Source: UBA6136 sp041178325
Lineage (GTDB): Bacteria > Pseudomonadota > Gammaproteobacteria > Methylococcales > Methylococcaceae
DNA: 10,494 bases
Assembly: GCA_041178325.1 (NCBI GenBank)
Contig: JBEGVN010000038.1
Location: 1-10,494 of the forward strand
Direction of reading: 5' to 3'
The notes below the pieces were generated by a model. That model was not told the origin of the DNA, did not search any database, and worked only from the letters and a program-made list of their open reading frames with translations. Positions 1 to 6,792 of this stretch are shown one piece after another. The translations under genes were made by a program, and so were the position numbers. Positions within the stretch are counted from its first letter, which is position 1, and every line of letters begins with the position of its first letter.

Positions 1-1
1 G

Positions 2-307
2 GGAGTAATTCTTGAGTCTAGAGAAATTATTCTGAGTCGGCTCGCAACGGGGAAAAGAAATTCCGTGTCTGAAGCTACGCACCATGACATCGAACTTTAT
101 GGGATCAGCCTTGTGGCCTTAGGCTTGATCGTTGAGGTGATCGACTATGTCAATAACCAGTTTCAAGCCGATGAATTTAATTTTCTGGCGCTGGAAGTGA
201 CCGCTCTGATCCAGTGGATTGTTCTGGTCATTGTCCTTCTGGATACCTGTGGATTGAGCACCAAAATCATTGCAGGACTCTGGAAACAGCGAAAGCAAAT
301 GCGCTGA
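2..307 (+). CDS. Partial small membrane protein, 5' end outside window
   Basis: I do not recognise this family. The frame is open from base 2 to the TGA at 305-307, so the gene very likely begins to the left of the window. A GTG at 65 could start an 80-aa protein, but it has no convincing ribosome binding site, and the upstream codons read as a plausible protein (ILESREIILSRLATGKRN). Two hydrophobic segments are visible, counted from the GTG at 65: about residues 12-28 (YGISLVALGLIVEVIDYV) and 46-64 (ALIQWIVLVIVLLDTCGL). They are followed by a basic tail (KQRKQMR). This suggests an inner-membrane protein with two helices and a positive, probably cytoplasmic, C terminus. The porin gene begins about 10 bases later on the same strand, so the two may be co-transcribed. 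Function unknown. Confidence 0.55.
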   Translation, partial: GVILESREIILSRLATGKRNSVSEATHHDIELYGISLVALGLIVEVIDYVNNQFQADEFNFLALEVTALIQWIVLVIVLLDTCGLSTKIIAGLWKQRKQMR

Positions 308-317
308 TCGCATTCTG

Positions 318-1616
318 ATGGGTCGTATATTTAAGTCGGTATCGCAACAATCACCCTGTAAATGCGGGAGTTGGCCCTTAGGAAGGAGAGTCAGGCTCAG
401 GCGATCCCAATCGTATGAGTGTCATTGGCTGGTTCTTTTCCTATGGCTAATGTTTTCTTCATTGTTTGCAGCGGCATCAGAGCACTCTTATTCAAAGGGC
501 GATCTATCGCTTGTGATGGAGGGATGGGCGGAAGGGGGCAGCTTTTTAAACCTCTATGGAAAGCAGGGGGTTTTTAATTTCGGCTCGACAGATGCAAATT
601 CGTCGCAAGAAGTGCACTTAAACCAGCTGTATCTTTCTTCCCGGATCTCATATGCGCTTCAGGATAGTAATGAGCTCGGGTTCACTCTGGATAACCTCGT
701 TGGGACCGATTGGAACAATAGCTATTCCTATGGTTTTTTGGACAACGCCTTTCGCTGGAACCAGATTGGATGGGATCTCCCGCAAGCTTTTTTCTCGTTT
801 TCTCGAAAAGATCAAGACAACACCCTTTGGGAGGTTGAGCTTGGGAAGGTGTTCACGCCCTATGGTTATGAGGACGTCCGCGCAAGTGAGCGCCCGCTCT
901 ATTCAACAGGTTATCTTTTCAATTTTATCTACCCGACCACGCAAACCGGCGTGAGCATCGAATGCCAATGGATCGAGGGACTTAGTGTTTATCAGGCCGT
1001 GACGAATGCCCCTGATATTTCAGTGAACTATCTGGTTCGGCCCAATTATGTGGGCGGTCTAACCTTCGACGATGGGGCAGAACTGCCAACGGCAATATCC
1101 TTTTATGTGAGTTACGGCGAAGGCCTGATGCGGATGGCTACAGTCATGCAATCGGGTGTTCCCTTCATGCCGATGGACTTTGATTCCTTCGCAAAGCCCG
1201 AAATCGGTAACATGCTTATTCTCTCCGAGTCACTCGAAAAGACGCTAAGCCCATCAGTTACTTTGACTTTGGATCTGACACAAGGGAGTTTTGGTCGCGC
1301 AAAAACGCTCTATGATCATCTTCCCGGAACAAGTGGGACCTGGTTTGGAGGCGGATTGTGGTTGCAACACAAGGAACTCACCGAACAGCTCAAGGGCGTG
1401 GTTCGACTGGAGGTGCTTTACAACAGCAACGGGGTTGCAACAGGCTATGCGGGTACGTTTATCGAGAGCACTTTGGGTGTTTCATATACCCCATGGGAAG
1501 CTCTCACATTTCGTCCTGAATTGCGCTATGACAGGGCATTCGGTGCCACCCCCTACATCAATGCAAGTTCACAACAGCAGTTTTCACTCAATGTGGACGG
1601 GATCTTGCGCTTTTAG
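318..1616 (+). CDS. Outer-membrane beta-barrel porin-like protein
   Basis: Predicted 432-aa outer-membrane beta-barrel, similar in style to the OmpL-like 'putative beta-barrel porin-2' group. After a long basic N-terminal stretch comes a hydrophobic signal segment (HWLVLFLWLMFSSLFAAASE) with a likely cleavage after AAA. The mature part is rich in alternating aromatic/polar strands and glycine turns (for example GYEDVRASERPLYSTGYLF, then a P-T-T-Q-T-G-V segment). The protein ends in ILRF, and a C-terminal Phe is the usual beta-barrel assembly signal. The start is uncertain. The ATG at 318 is the first ATG in the frame and lacks a Shine-Dalgarno. A TTG at 270 would overlap the upstream gene. 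A strong GGAAGGAG at 381-388 has no in-frame start codon behind it. The substrate cannot be told from sequence; a role in passive uptake is inferred from the family. Confidence 0.75.
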   Translation: MGRIFKSVSQQSPCKCGSWPLGRRVRLRRSQSYECHWLVLFLWLMFSSLFAAASEHSYSKGDLSLVMEGWAEGGSFLNLYGKQGVFNFGSTDANSSQEVHLNQLYLSSRISYALQDSNELGFTLDNLVGTDWNNSYSYGFLDNAFRWNQIGWDLPQAFFSFSRKDQDNTLWEVELGKVFTPYGYEDVRASERPLYSTGYLFNFIYPTTQTGVSIECQWIEGLSVYQAVTNAPDISVNYLVRPNYVGGLTFDDGAELPTAISFYVSYGEGLMRMATVMQSGVPFMPMDFDSFAKPEIGNMLILSESLEKTLSPSVTLTLDLTQGSFGRAKTLYDHLPGTSGTWFGGGLWLQHKELTEQLKGVVRLEVLYNSNGVATGYAGTFIESTLGVSYTPWEALTFRPELRYDRAFGATPYINASSQQQFSLNVDGILRF

Positions 1617-1646
1617 AACACTAGCACGGCCGTTTAAACCGCAAAT

Positions 1647-1681
1647 AAGATATGGGAAGTGATGATCGCTCCCCATATCTT
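1647..1681. terminator. Hairpin between convergent porin and katG genes
   Basis: AAGATATGGG (1647-1656) pairs perfectly with CCCATATCTT (1672-1681). After one mismatch the stem continues through 1658-1662 with 1666-1670 (one G-U pair) around a three-base loop. It lies 31 bases after the porin stop and 15 bases after the katG stop, so it probably acts as a bidirectional terminator. The U-tract is weak on both strands (CTTATTT on the katG strand), which is the main doubt. Confidence 0.6.
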
Positions 1682-1695
1682 GAATACTAAATTAT

Positions 1696-3924
1696 TCAGT
1701 TGAGATCAAATCGATCCAGATTCATGACTTTGCTCCAGACGGCTGCGAAGTCCTTCACAAACTGCTCGTTTCCATCTGTAGATCCATAGGCTTCTGATAC
1801 GGCCCTGAATTCTGAATTGGATCCCAAGATGAGATCTACAGGGGTCGCTGTCCACTTGAGCTTTCCAGTGGTTCGTTCGCGTCCTTCATAGAGTCCCTCA
1901 TCGGTTGGAGATTTACTCCAGACAGTTGATGCGTCCAGAAGGTTGATGAAAAAGTCGTTAGATAGTGTTTCCGGACGCTGAGTCAGAACGCCATGTGGCG
2001 AATGGCCCGTGTTGGCATTAAGACTTCGGAGGCCTGCAACCAGCACGGCAGTTTCAGGAACTGTCAGTTTAAGAAGACTTGCACGCTCCACCAGGAGTTC
2101 TGCGGGTGATTGAGTGCTCTTTCCGGCATGGTAATTTCTAAATCCATCAGCCGTCGGCTCAAGCACACCAAAGGACTGAACATCGGTCTGACCTTGTGTT
2201 GCATCCACACGGCCTGGAGTGAAACCAACTTCGATATCCTGTCCGCCACGCTTGGCGGCCTGTTCGATGGCGACTGAACCACCCAGAACGATCAAATCAG
2301 AGAGAGATACCTTCTTGCCATCGGATTGATGTTGATTAAATTCCTGAGCAATCCTCTCAAGCGTACTGATCACGTTAGCTGATTCAATCGGGTCGTTAGC
2401 TACCCAGTTCTTCTGCGGCAGCAACCGAATCCGTCCGCCATTCGCACCGCCTCTCCCATCGGTATATCGGAATGTTGATGCCGAAGCCCAGGCCGTTTTA
2501 ACCAATGAGGGGATTGAAAGCCCGGATTGAGCAATCTTGGTTTTAAGATCCTTGATTTCGTCTGCCTCAATGACCGGATGATCAAGCTTCGGTAAAGGAT
2601 CCTGCCAAATGAACTCCTGGGGCGGTACCTCGCTTCCAAGGTAACGGGATTTGGGTCCCATGTCGCGGTGGGTCAGTTTGAACCAGGCTCTGGCAAATGC
2701 ATCTGAGAATGCCTGAGGATCCTTCTGGAATCGTTGCGTAATGATCCGGAACGCAGGGTCCTCTTTCAGGGTGATATCGGTCGTCAGCATGATCGGCGGA
2801 TTACGCTTACCCTTGATGTGTGCATCTGGAACCATGCTATGTAATGTTCGATCCGCGGGGATCCATTGAACTGCGCCCGCAGGGCTTTTGGCCTTGACCC
2901 AGTCAAGATTCATCAAGTGTTCCAGATACTGTGTGGTGAAATGTGCGGGGTCTGCAGTCCATGAGCCCTCCAAGCCGCTGGTGACAGTGTCCTCCGCATT
3001 GCCCTTTCCACATTTATTGTTCCATCCCAACCCTTGGTTTTCGATGCCAGCGCCTGCAGGTTCTGGTCCGACGCATTTATCCGCATTGTGGGCCCCATGT
3101 GCCTTTCCGAATGAATGTCCACCTGCGATCAGAGCAACAATCTCCTCATCATTCATCGCCATGCGGCCGAAAGCCTCCCGAATATCCTCCGCCGCGGCAA
3201 GAGGATCGGAGTTGCCGTGGGGTCCTTCGGGGTTAACATAAATCAGGCCCATTTCGGTTGCGCCTAATGGTCCCTTCAAATGATGCTGCGCATCGAAACG
3301 GTCTGACGTCAGCCATTTTTTCTCTGGTCCCCAGTAGACCAGATCAGGCTCCCAGTCGTCTTCGCGACCACCGGCAAATCCCAGAGTTTTGAATCCCATC
3401 GACTCCAGCGACACGTTGCCAGTCAAGACAATTAAGTCAGCCCAAGATATTTTTTTGCCATACTTTTGCTTGACCGGCCACAACAGTCGGCGTGCTTTAT
3501 CGAGGTTGGCATTGTCAGGCCAACTGTTAAGGGGTTCGAATCGTTGCTGCCCTCCTGACGCACCTCCGCGGCCATCAATGGTTCGATAAGTACCGGCGCT
3601 GTGCCATGCCATGCGAATGAAAAAAGGTCCGTAGCTCCCAAAGTCAGCGGGCCACCAGGGTTGGCTGGTCGTGAGTACATCCTGAATGTCTTTTTTGACC
3701 TCTGCTAGATTTAAGGACTTGAATTCATCGGAATACTTGAAATGACCGCCGTAAGGATTTGATGTGGCGTTGTGTTGCCTAAGAGGGGTTAGGTCCAGAA
3801 GTGATGGCCACCAGGTTTGATTGTTCGGAACTGATGAGGATGCAGTCCTTTCAGGTGTTGCCGCAATAGCGGTCGAAGATCCCAAAGCAACAACAATCGC
3901 AGCGAATAAAACTGTGAGCCTCAT
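1696..3924 (-). CDS. katG: Catalase-peroxidase with signal peptide (periplasmic KatG)
   Basis: Bifunctional haem enzyme that dismutates hydrogen peroxide and oxidises peroxidase substrates; 742 aa, normal for KatG. The start is the ATG at 3924, preceded by AGGAGG 7 bases away. The frame stays open upstream to 4176, but that stretch has no KatG-like sequence. Residues 1-22 form a Sec signal peptide (MRLTVLFAAIVVALGSSTAIAA, cleavage before TPE), so the enzyme should act in the periplasm, as reported for KatP/KatY-type enzymes. Active-site residues are all present. The distal Arg104-Trp107-His108 lie in FFIRMAWHSAG. Tyr229 (LIYVNPEGP) and Met255 (GRMAMND) complete the Met-Tyr-Trp adduct needed for catalase activity. 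The proximal His270 lies in GGHSFGKAHG, with Trp322 and Asp383, and the mobile Arg is at 420. The N-terminal haem domain spans about 55-430 and the haem-free C-terminal copy about 440-742. It is intact. The neighbouring upstream IS has the same orientation. Confidence 0.97.
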   Translation of the reverse strand: MRLTVLFAAIVVALGSSTAIAATPERTASSSVPNNQTWWPSLLDLTPLRQHNATSNPYGGHFKYSDEFKSLNLAEVKKDIQDVLTTSQPWWPADFGSYGPFFIRMAWHSAGTYRTIDGRGGASGGQQRFEPLNSWPDNANLDKARRLLWPVKQKYGKKISWADLIVLTGNVSLESMGFKTLGFAGGREDDWEPDLVYWGPEKKWLTSDRFDAQHHLKGPLGATEMGLIYVNPEGPHGNSDPLAAAEDIREAFGRMAMNDEEIVALIAGGHSFGKAHGAHNADKCVGPEPAGAGIENQGLGWNNKCGKGNAEDTVTSGLEGSWTADPAHFTTQYLEHLMNLDWVKAKSPAGAVQWIPADRTLHSMVPDAHIKGKRNPPIMLTTDITLKEDPAFRIITQRFQKDPQAFSDAFARAWFKLTHRDMGPKSRYLGSEVPPQEFIWQDPLPKLDHPVIEADEIKDLKTKIAQSGLSIPSLVKTAWASASTFRYTDGRGGANGGRIRLLPQKNWVANDPIESANVISTLERIAQEFNQHQSDGKKVSLSDLIVLGGSVAIEQAAKRGGQDIEVGFTPGRVDATQGQTDVQSFGVLEPTADGFRNYHAGKSTQSPAELLVERASLLKLTVPETAVLVAGLRSLNANTGHSPHGVLTQRPETLSNDFFINLLDASTVWSKSPTDEGLYEGRERTTGKLKWTATPVDLILGSNSEFRAVSEAYGSTDGNEQFVKDFAAVWSKVMNLDRFDLN

Positions 3925-4277
3925 CACGTAGCCTCCTGAAGTGAAATATGCATCAAAAATGGTAACTGATGGGTGCGATCTGCAAGGGCATTCTGCACAT
4001 GGCTCATCATGTTGAGAATCCCCTCTTTTTTCCATTGGCTCGTCAGTATCACACAAAACCAAGTGACTCCCTCGCCTTTTGGATCGGGATATCAACGCCG
4101 CGCGTAACGCCGAAGCCGCAGGACTTGCGGTGTTAGCCTTTGGATCGTGCGTCAGACTTGTATCGCCAAACGGCACGAGCGGTTCTCTGAATTCGAAATC
4201 CTCGTCATTCAGAGAGAGGAGTGGTCACTCAAATCACGAGCCATGAAAACGATACACCACTCGCAATCGGTCAACAG
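3925..4277. other. katG upstream region, 353 bp without a gene
   Basis: This is the presumed katG control region, bounded upstream by the ISL3 element. The katG ribosome binding site AGGAGG lies at 3932-3937 (minus strand). I see no clear sigma-70 promoter; weak candidates lie around 3945-3990 on the minus strand. An inverted repeat, TCTCTGAAT (4184-4192) with ATTCAGAGA (4207-4215), could form a 9-bp stem with a 14-base loop or be a regulator site. The katG frame has no stop across most of this region, but the residues resemble nothing and I treat it as non-coding. Confidence 0.4.
3932..3937 (-). promoter_or_regulatory. katG ribosome binding site
   Basis: On the minus strand this reads AGGAGG followed by CTACGTG and the ATG at 3924. 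It decides the katG start in favour of the signal-peptide form over upstream codons in the same open frame. Confidence 0.85.
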
Positions 4278-4303
4278 GGGTTCTCTTCCGTTTTGTATGG
4301 AAA
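4278..4303 (+). repeat. Left terminal inverted repeat of the ISL3 element
   Basis: Begins GGGTTCTCTTCCGTTTTG and ends TGGAAA. It pairs with 5602-5627 at 22 of 26 positions. It lies just beyond the 3' end of the transposase gene, whose stop is at 4310. Confidence 0.9.
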
Positions 4304-4309
4304 CTCGGG

Positions 4310-5563
4310 TCACGCCGGCACCTGGTTTTGGAAGGGGTTAGCCGGAAGGTTCGAAAGCTTTCCTGTCGTCAGGAAGATGATGTTTGTCAGGCTGCGTAGC
4401 GACTTGAATCCTCTGGCTCTGACGATGGCCGCCTGAATCTGACTGTTGATGCTCTCGGCTACGGCATTGCTTGCGCCCAGACGATAGGCCGCAAGGATTC
4501 CCGGCAGGTGTGACTTCAAGGTCTTACTCAGGCGCTTGAAAGGCTCCATCCGACTGCGCTTTGCCCAGGAGATCCAGGATCGATATAGCGGCTCCGGGTC
4601 TGCCCCGGCGCGACACATCAGATGGATCTCTTTGTAACGTTGCTTCATCCGCCATGCTCGGGCCGTCTTGAGGCCTGAACGTTGGAGCCAGTGCATGTCT
4701 GTGATTTGGTCCCTCGACCAATCCTTGGGGGACTTCAGAAGACCCCAACGTGAGCCCTTCAAAGAGGCCTCCTGCTTGACCTCAGCTCTTCTCACTTCGT
4801 CGACGGCATCGTGGATCAACTGACAAATATGGAAAGCATCAAAGCAGATTTCAGCCTTCGGAAACTGCTTCCGTGCGCCGGCCTGGAAGGCTTTGGACAT
4901 GTCCATCGTGATGAATTCGATCGCTTCAGGACGGCCCCCGTGACTCTCGAAATCAGGCTTGAAAGTCTCAAAGGTGTCAGCCTTTCGACCTTCGGCAATG
5001 CCGATCACGCGCCGGGCGAGTGGGTCATGAAAAATTGAGAGATAACCCAATCGGCGACCGACGTATTTCTCATCGACACCCAAGGCGGTGACTTCACTGC
5101 AAGAGGTCGCCTGACGGGCAGACTCTACGTGGACATTGATAGCCCGCCAGATCCGATTCTCGGAGACCCCAAACATTTGGGCGATGGCAGAAACAGGGAG
5201 CTTCTTAGCCAGCGTCAGAACCAAGGCATCCATTAACAAGGTAAAGCCGCTTCCAGGACGAGCCCAAGGGACGTCAGTCTGGGTGACCTTCCCGCAATGA
5301 TTGCATTTCACCCTCGGCAAAGGCGCGTGCAGAAAGGCTTTGAACTGGAAAAAGTGAAGGTGCTGCCAAGTCCGCTGCGTTCGATCATGAATCGATTGAT
5401 CACCCGCAGCGCAGGCCGGGCAATCCAGTCGCTTGGAGTCACAAGCGAGATCAAAGTGGATCTCTCCCTGGTCAGGCTCGAACCGAATTTCGGCTACCTT
5501 CCAGGGATCCTGAAGACCCAGGGCTGCTGTAAAAAGCGAGGTTGAATCCATGCTCGGAATCAT
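4310..5563 (-). CDS. tnpA: ISL3-family transposase
   Basis: Cut-and-paste DDE transposase of 417 aa, full length for ISL3. Zinc-binding cysteines C48-x2-C51 and C87-x2-C90 form the N-terminal zinc-finger region. A helix-turn-helix lies at about 123-142 (VSAIAQMFGVSENRIWRAI). The catalytic triad appears complete: Asp164 in LGVDEK, Asp221 in TMDMSKAF and Glu370 in AVAESINSQIQ. The typical CFDAFHI motif is at 240-246. There is no stop or frameshift, so the element could still be active. The start could be the ATG at 5563 or the ATG at 5551 (MDSTS); neither has a strong ribosome binding site, as is common in IS transposases. It is transcribed toward katG. Confidence 0.95.
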   Translation of the reverse strand: MIPSMDSTSLFTAALGLQDPWKVAEIRFEPDQGEIHFDLACDSKRLDCPACAAGDQSIHDRTQRTWQHLHFFQFKAFLHAPLPRVKCNHCGKVTQTDVPWARPGSGFTLLMDALVLTLAKKLPVSAIAQMFGVSENRIWRAINVHVESARQATSCSEVTALGVDEKYVGRRLGYLSIFHDPLARRVIGIAEGRKADTFETFKPDFESHGGRPEAIEFITMDMSKAFQAGARKQFPKAEICFDAFHICQLIHDAVDEVRRAEVKQEASLKGSRWGLLKSPKDWSRDQITDMHWLQRSGLKTARAWRMKQRYKEIHLMCRAGADPEPLYRSWISWAKRSRMEPFKRLSKTLKSHLPGILAAYRLGASNAVAESINSQIQAAIVRARGFKSLRSLTNIIFLTTGKLSNLPANPFQNQVPA

Positions 5564-5601
5564 CTCAATGCTGGGCCAAAAGATCCATCAAGTTATGCTG
5601 A

Positions 5602-5627
5602 TTTCCACTCAAAACGGAAGAGCGCCC
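5602..5627 (-). repeat. Right terminal inverted repeat of the ISL3 element
   Basis: Read on the minus strand it begins GGGCGCTCTTCCGTTTTG and ends TGGAAA. It is the partner of 4278-4303 and lies 38 bases upstream of the transposase start. Confidence 0.9.
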
Positions 5628-5973
5628 AAATATGGATGTATAAGTGCCTTGGAGATCTTCGACTTCGGCACGAACGACATGGCAATAAAAGGGGGTTGTG
5701 GAAAACCTAGCGCGTCATATGGGCTGATGCCAATTCTAAGATCGTAATCACGCTATAAATGAAAAGAAATTCAGGTGCAGATTCCTGCGTCTTGTTCATT
5801 TAGTTGAAACAATCTTGGACTGCATTCATTAGTATTCACGAGAGAATGCCCGTCTTTGGGAGTAGGAGAAGGTCAAACCAGAAAGAAAGCCCACGAATTG
5901 ACGCCATCACCGGTGGATGATCCCTTGGATTTTCTGGATGTCTCTATGCGTATTGGGTGAGGATTTTAATGCC
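5628..5973. other. Region right of the IS without a supported gene
   Basis: No recognisable gene is present. A 24-codon ORF (5846-5920) starts after GAGAG, encodes a basic peptide (MPVFGSRRRSNQKESPR...), and its TGA overlaps an ATG at 5917 that is in frame with the next gene. TTGAAA at about 5804 followed 17 bases later by CATTAG is a possible but weak promoter. A purine-rich GGGAGTAGGAGAAGG lies at 5858-5872 with no suitable start behind it. I make no firm call. Confidence 0.3.
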
Positions 5974-6321
5974 ATGAGCCTCTTGAGTTTTGTTTCTCGA
6001 CATAGAAAAAGAAACCATTTACTGGCGTCAAAGCAGTGGGAAACTTACTGTGTGTTTTCTCTGGCTGAGAGGCTGGATCAACTCTCACATGATCAGGTTG
6101 TTCTCATTAAATCGATTCGTGACTCCGAATATCGTAATGAAGTACTGGCGTCTCTTATCTATCTTTCAACGGGTGAAACCCTCACCACACCGCTTGGCTT
6201 CGAACAAGCCGTGCTTCAGATTCTGGATGCACTCAATGCTATGGCCCCCCATGACCCGGGGCATCTCAAATCTGCATTTCGAAAGCTTATTGAGGAATAT
6301 ACCCATCTAAAAGATGCATGA
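5974..6321 (+). CDS. Hypothetical protein, 115 aa
   Basis: I do not recognise the family. I chose the ATG at 5974 because GGTGAGGA lies about 10 bases upstream. The frame extends back to an ATG at 5917 (134 aa), whose extra residues (MIPWIFWMSLCVLGEDFNA) have no proper ribosome binding site. The N terminus is basic (FVSRHRKRNHLL). The rest looks soluble and largely helical, with leucine-rich stretches (LAERLDQLSHDQVVLIKSI, FEQAVLQILDALNAM). No catalytic motif, metal site or membrane helix is visible. It is the first of a run of short plus-strand genes of unknown function to the right of the IS. Confidence 0.5.
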   Translation: MSLLSFVSRHRKRNHLLASKQWETYCVFSLAERLDQLSHDQVVLIKSIRDSEYRNEVLASLIYLSTGETLTTPLGFEQAVLQILDALNAMAPHDPGHLKSAFRKLIEEYTHLKDA

Positions 6322-6431
6322 TAGAGCGTTCTGCCTCACAAAAAGCTATGACCTCAGTTCGAGCAACCTTTTGGGTGAGATCTTGGTCTTACTGGCGTCC
6401 ACGATGATGACAACATTACGCGAGGTGGAAT

Positions 6432-6560
6432 ATGTCTTATGCACTTTTTGACATCGCAGACAACATGGATGAACTCGATCAACTCGATTTCAATGATTTG
6501 ACAACAACGGAAGATCTTCACATCGACCTCGCCTTTGAAGACATCGATGATTCCCCCTAA
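6432..6560 (+). CDS. Very acidic 42-aa small protein
   Basis: This short gene has a good GAGGTGG at 6422-6428, four bases before the ATG at 6432, and a clean TAA at 6558-6560. The peptide starts MSYALFDIADNMDELDQL and is loaded with Asp and Glu, with hydrophobic residues spaced between them (DELDQLDF, IDLAFEDIDD). It has almost no basic residues, so the net charge is strongly negative, and the pattern suggests amphipathic helices. It could bind a basic partner or mimic nucleic acid, but that is only inference from charge. I recognise no family. The long hairpin at 6618-6646 follows. Confidence 0.5.
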   Translation: MSYALFDIADNMDELDQLDFNDLTTTEDLHIDLAFEDIDDSP

Positions 6561-6617
6561 GACGGGCTTGGTCTGAAAATATGTTGCGGTGAGTCGAGAT
6601 TGAGGGTGGAAGCTCAT

Positions 6618-6646
6618 GGTTTCGAACTTCAGCGAAGTTCGAAACC
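6618..6646. repeat. Perfect 13-bp hairpin
   Basis: GGTTTCGAACTTC and GAAGTTCGAAACC pair perfectly around the three-base loop AGC. No U-tract follows on either strand, so a simple intrinsic terminator is not obvious. An operator, processing site or mobile-element footprint are alternatives. It lies 57 bases after the acidic small gene. Confidence 0.75.
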
Positions 6647-6655
6647 TCGCATTTC

Positions 6656-6780
6656 CTCGTATATATATGAGTTACGGAGGGTGCCGCTTGACCACGCAAT
6701 TGCGTGATCCTAAGAAATCCTTATGATTCGTGTGGGTAATTGTTATTGGTCCGAAACGTTCGGTTCCTCTAGGATTTCTT
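6656..6780 (+). promoter_or_regulatory. Structured leader with possible 12-codon leader ORF
   Basis: Several dyads crowd this stretch. CTCGTATATATATGAG (6656-6671) is near-palindromic, and CACGCAATTGCGTG (6693-6706) is a perfect 14-bp palindrome. AAGAAATCCT (6712-6721) pairs perfectly with AGGATTTCTT (6771-6780), and CCGAA-ACG-TTCGG (6751-6763) nests inside that pair. GGAGG at 6676-6680 sits 7 bases before a TTG that opens a 12-codon ORF (MTTQLRDPKKSL, stop 6724-6726). The left arm of the long pairing lies within its last codons. The right arm ends 12 bases before the ATG of the 89-aa gene. The layout resembles translational or transcriptional attenuation. The structures are seen; regulation is inferred. 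Confidence 0.35.
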
Positions 6781-6792
6781 CGACCCTCAACT

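Larger units (their letters stand above)
4278..5627 (-). mobile_element. Complete ISL3-family insertion sequence, 1350 bp
   Basis: One transposase gene is flanked by terminal inverted repeats matching at 22 of 26 positions. The shared core CTCTTCCGTTTTG followed by TGGAAA matches the ISL3-family end pattern (GGCTCTTCCGTTTT...). Length and single-gene organisation are normal for the family. ISL3 elements usually make 8-bp target duplications. The bases next to the ends (GTCAACAG on the left, AAATATGG on the right) do not match, so no duplication is visible. Confidence 0.9.

Noticed and set aside
3925..4176. 84-codon upstream extension of the katG frame
   Set aside because: The ribosome binding site and the signal peptide fix the start at 3924. 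The extension resembles no KatG N terminus and is rich in unusual Cys/Arg/Ser stretches.
6020..6399. The 10-mer TACTGGCGTC occurs three times (6020, 6143, 6390)
   Set aside because: The first two copies encode Leu-Ala-Ser in the 115-aa gene in the same frame. Spacing is uneven and flanks differ, so chance is the simplest reading.
6354..6617. 87-aa minus-strand ORF opposite the acidic small gene
   Set aside because: It lacks a ribosome binding site and looks like a shadow; the plus-strand frame has a good site and coherent composition.
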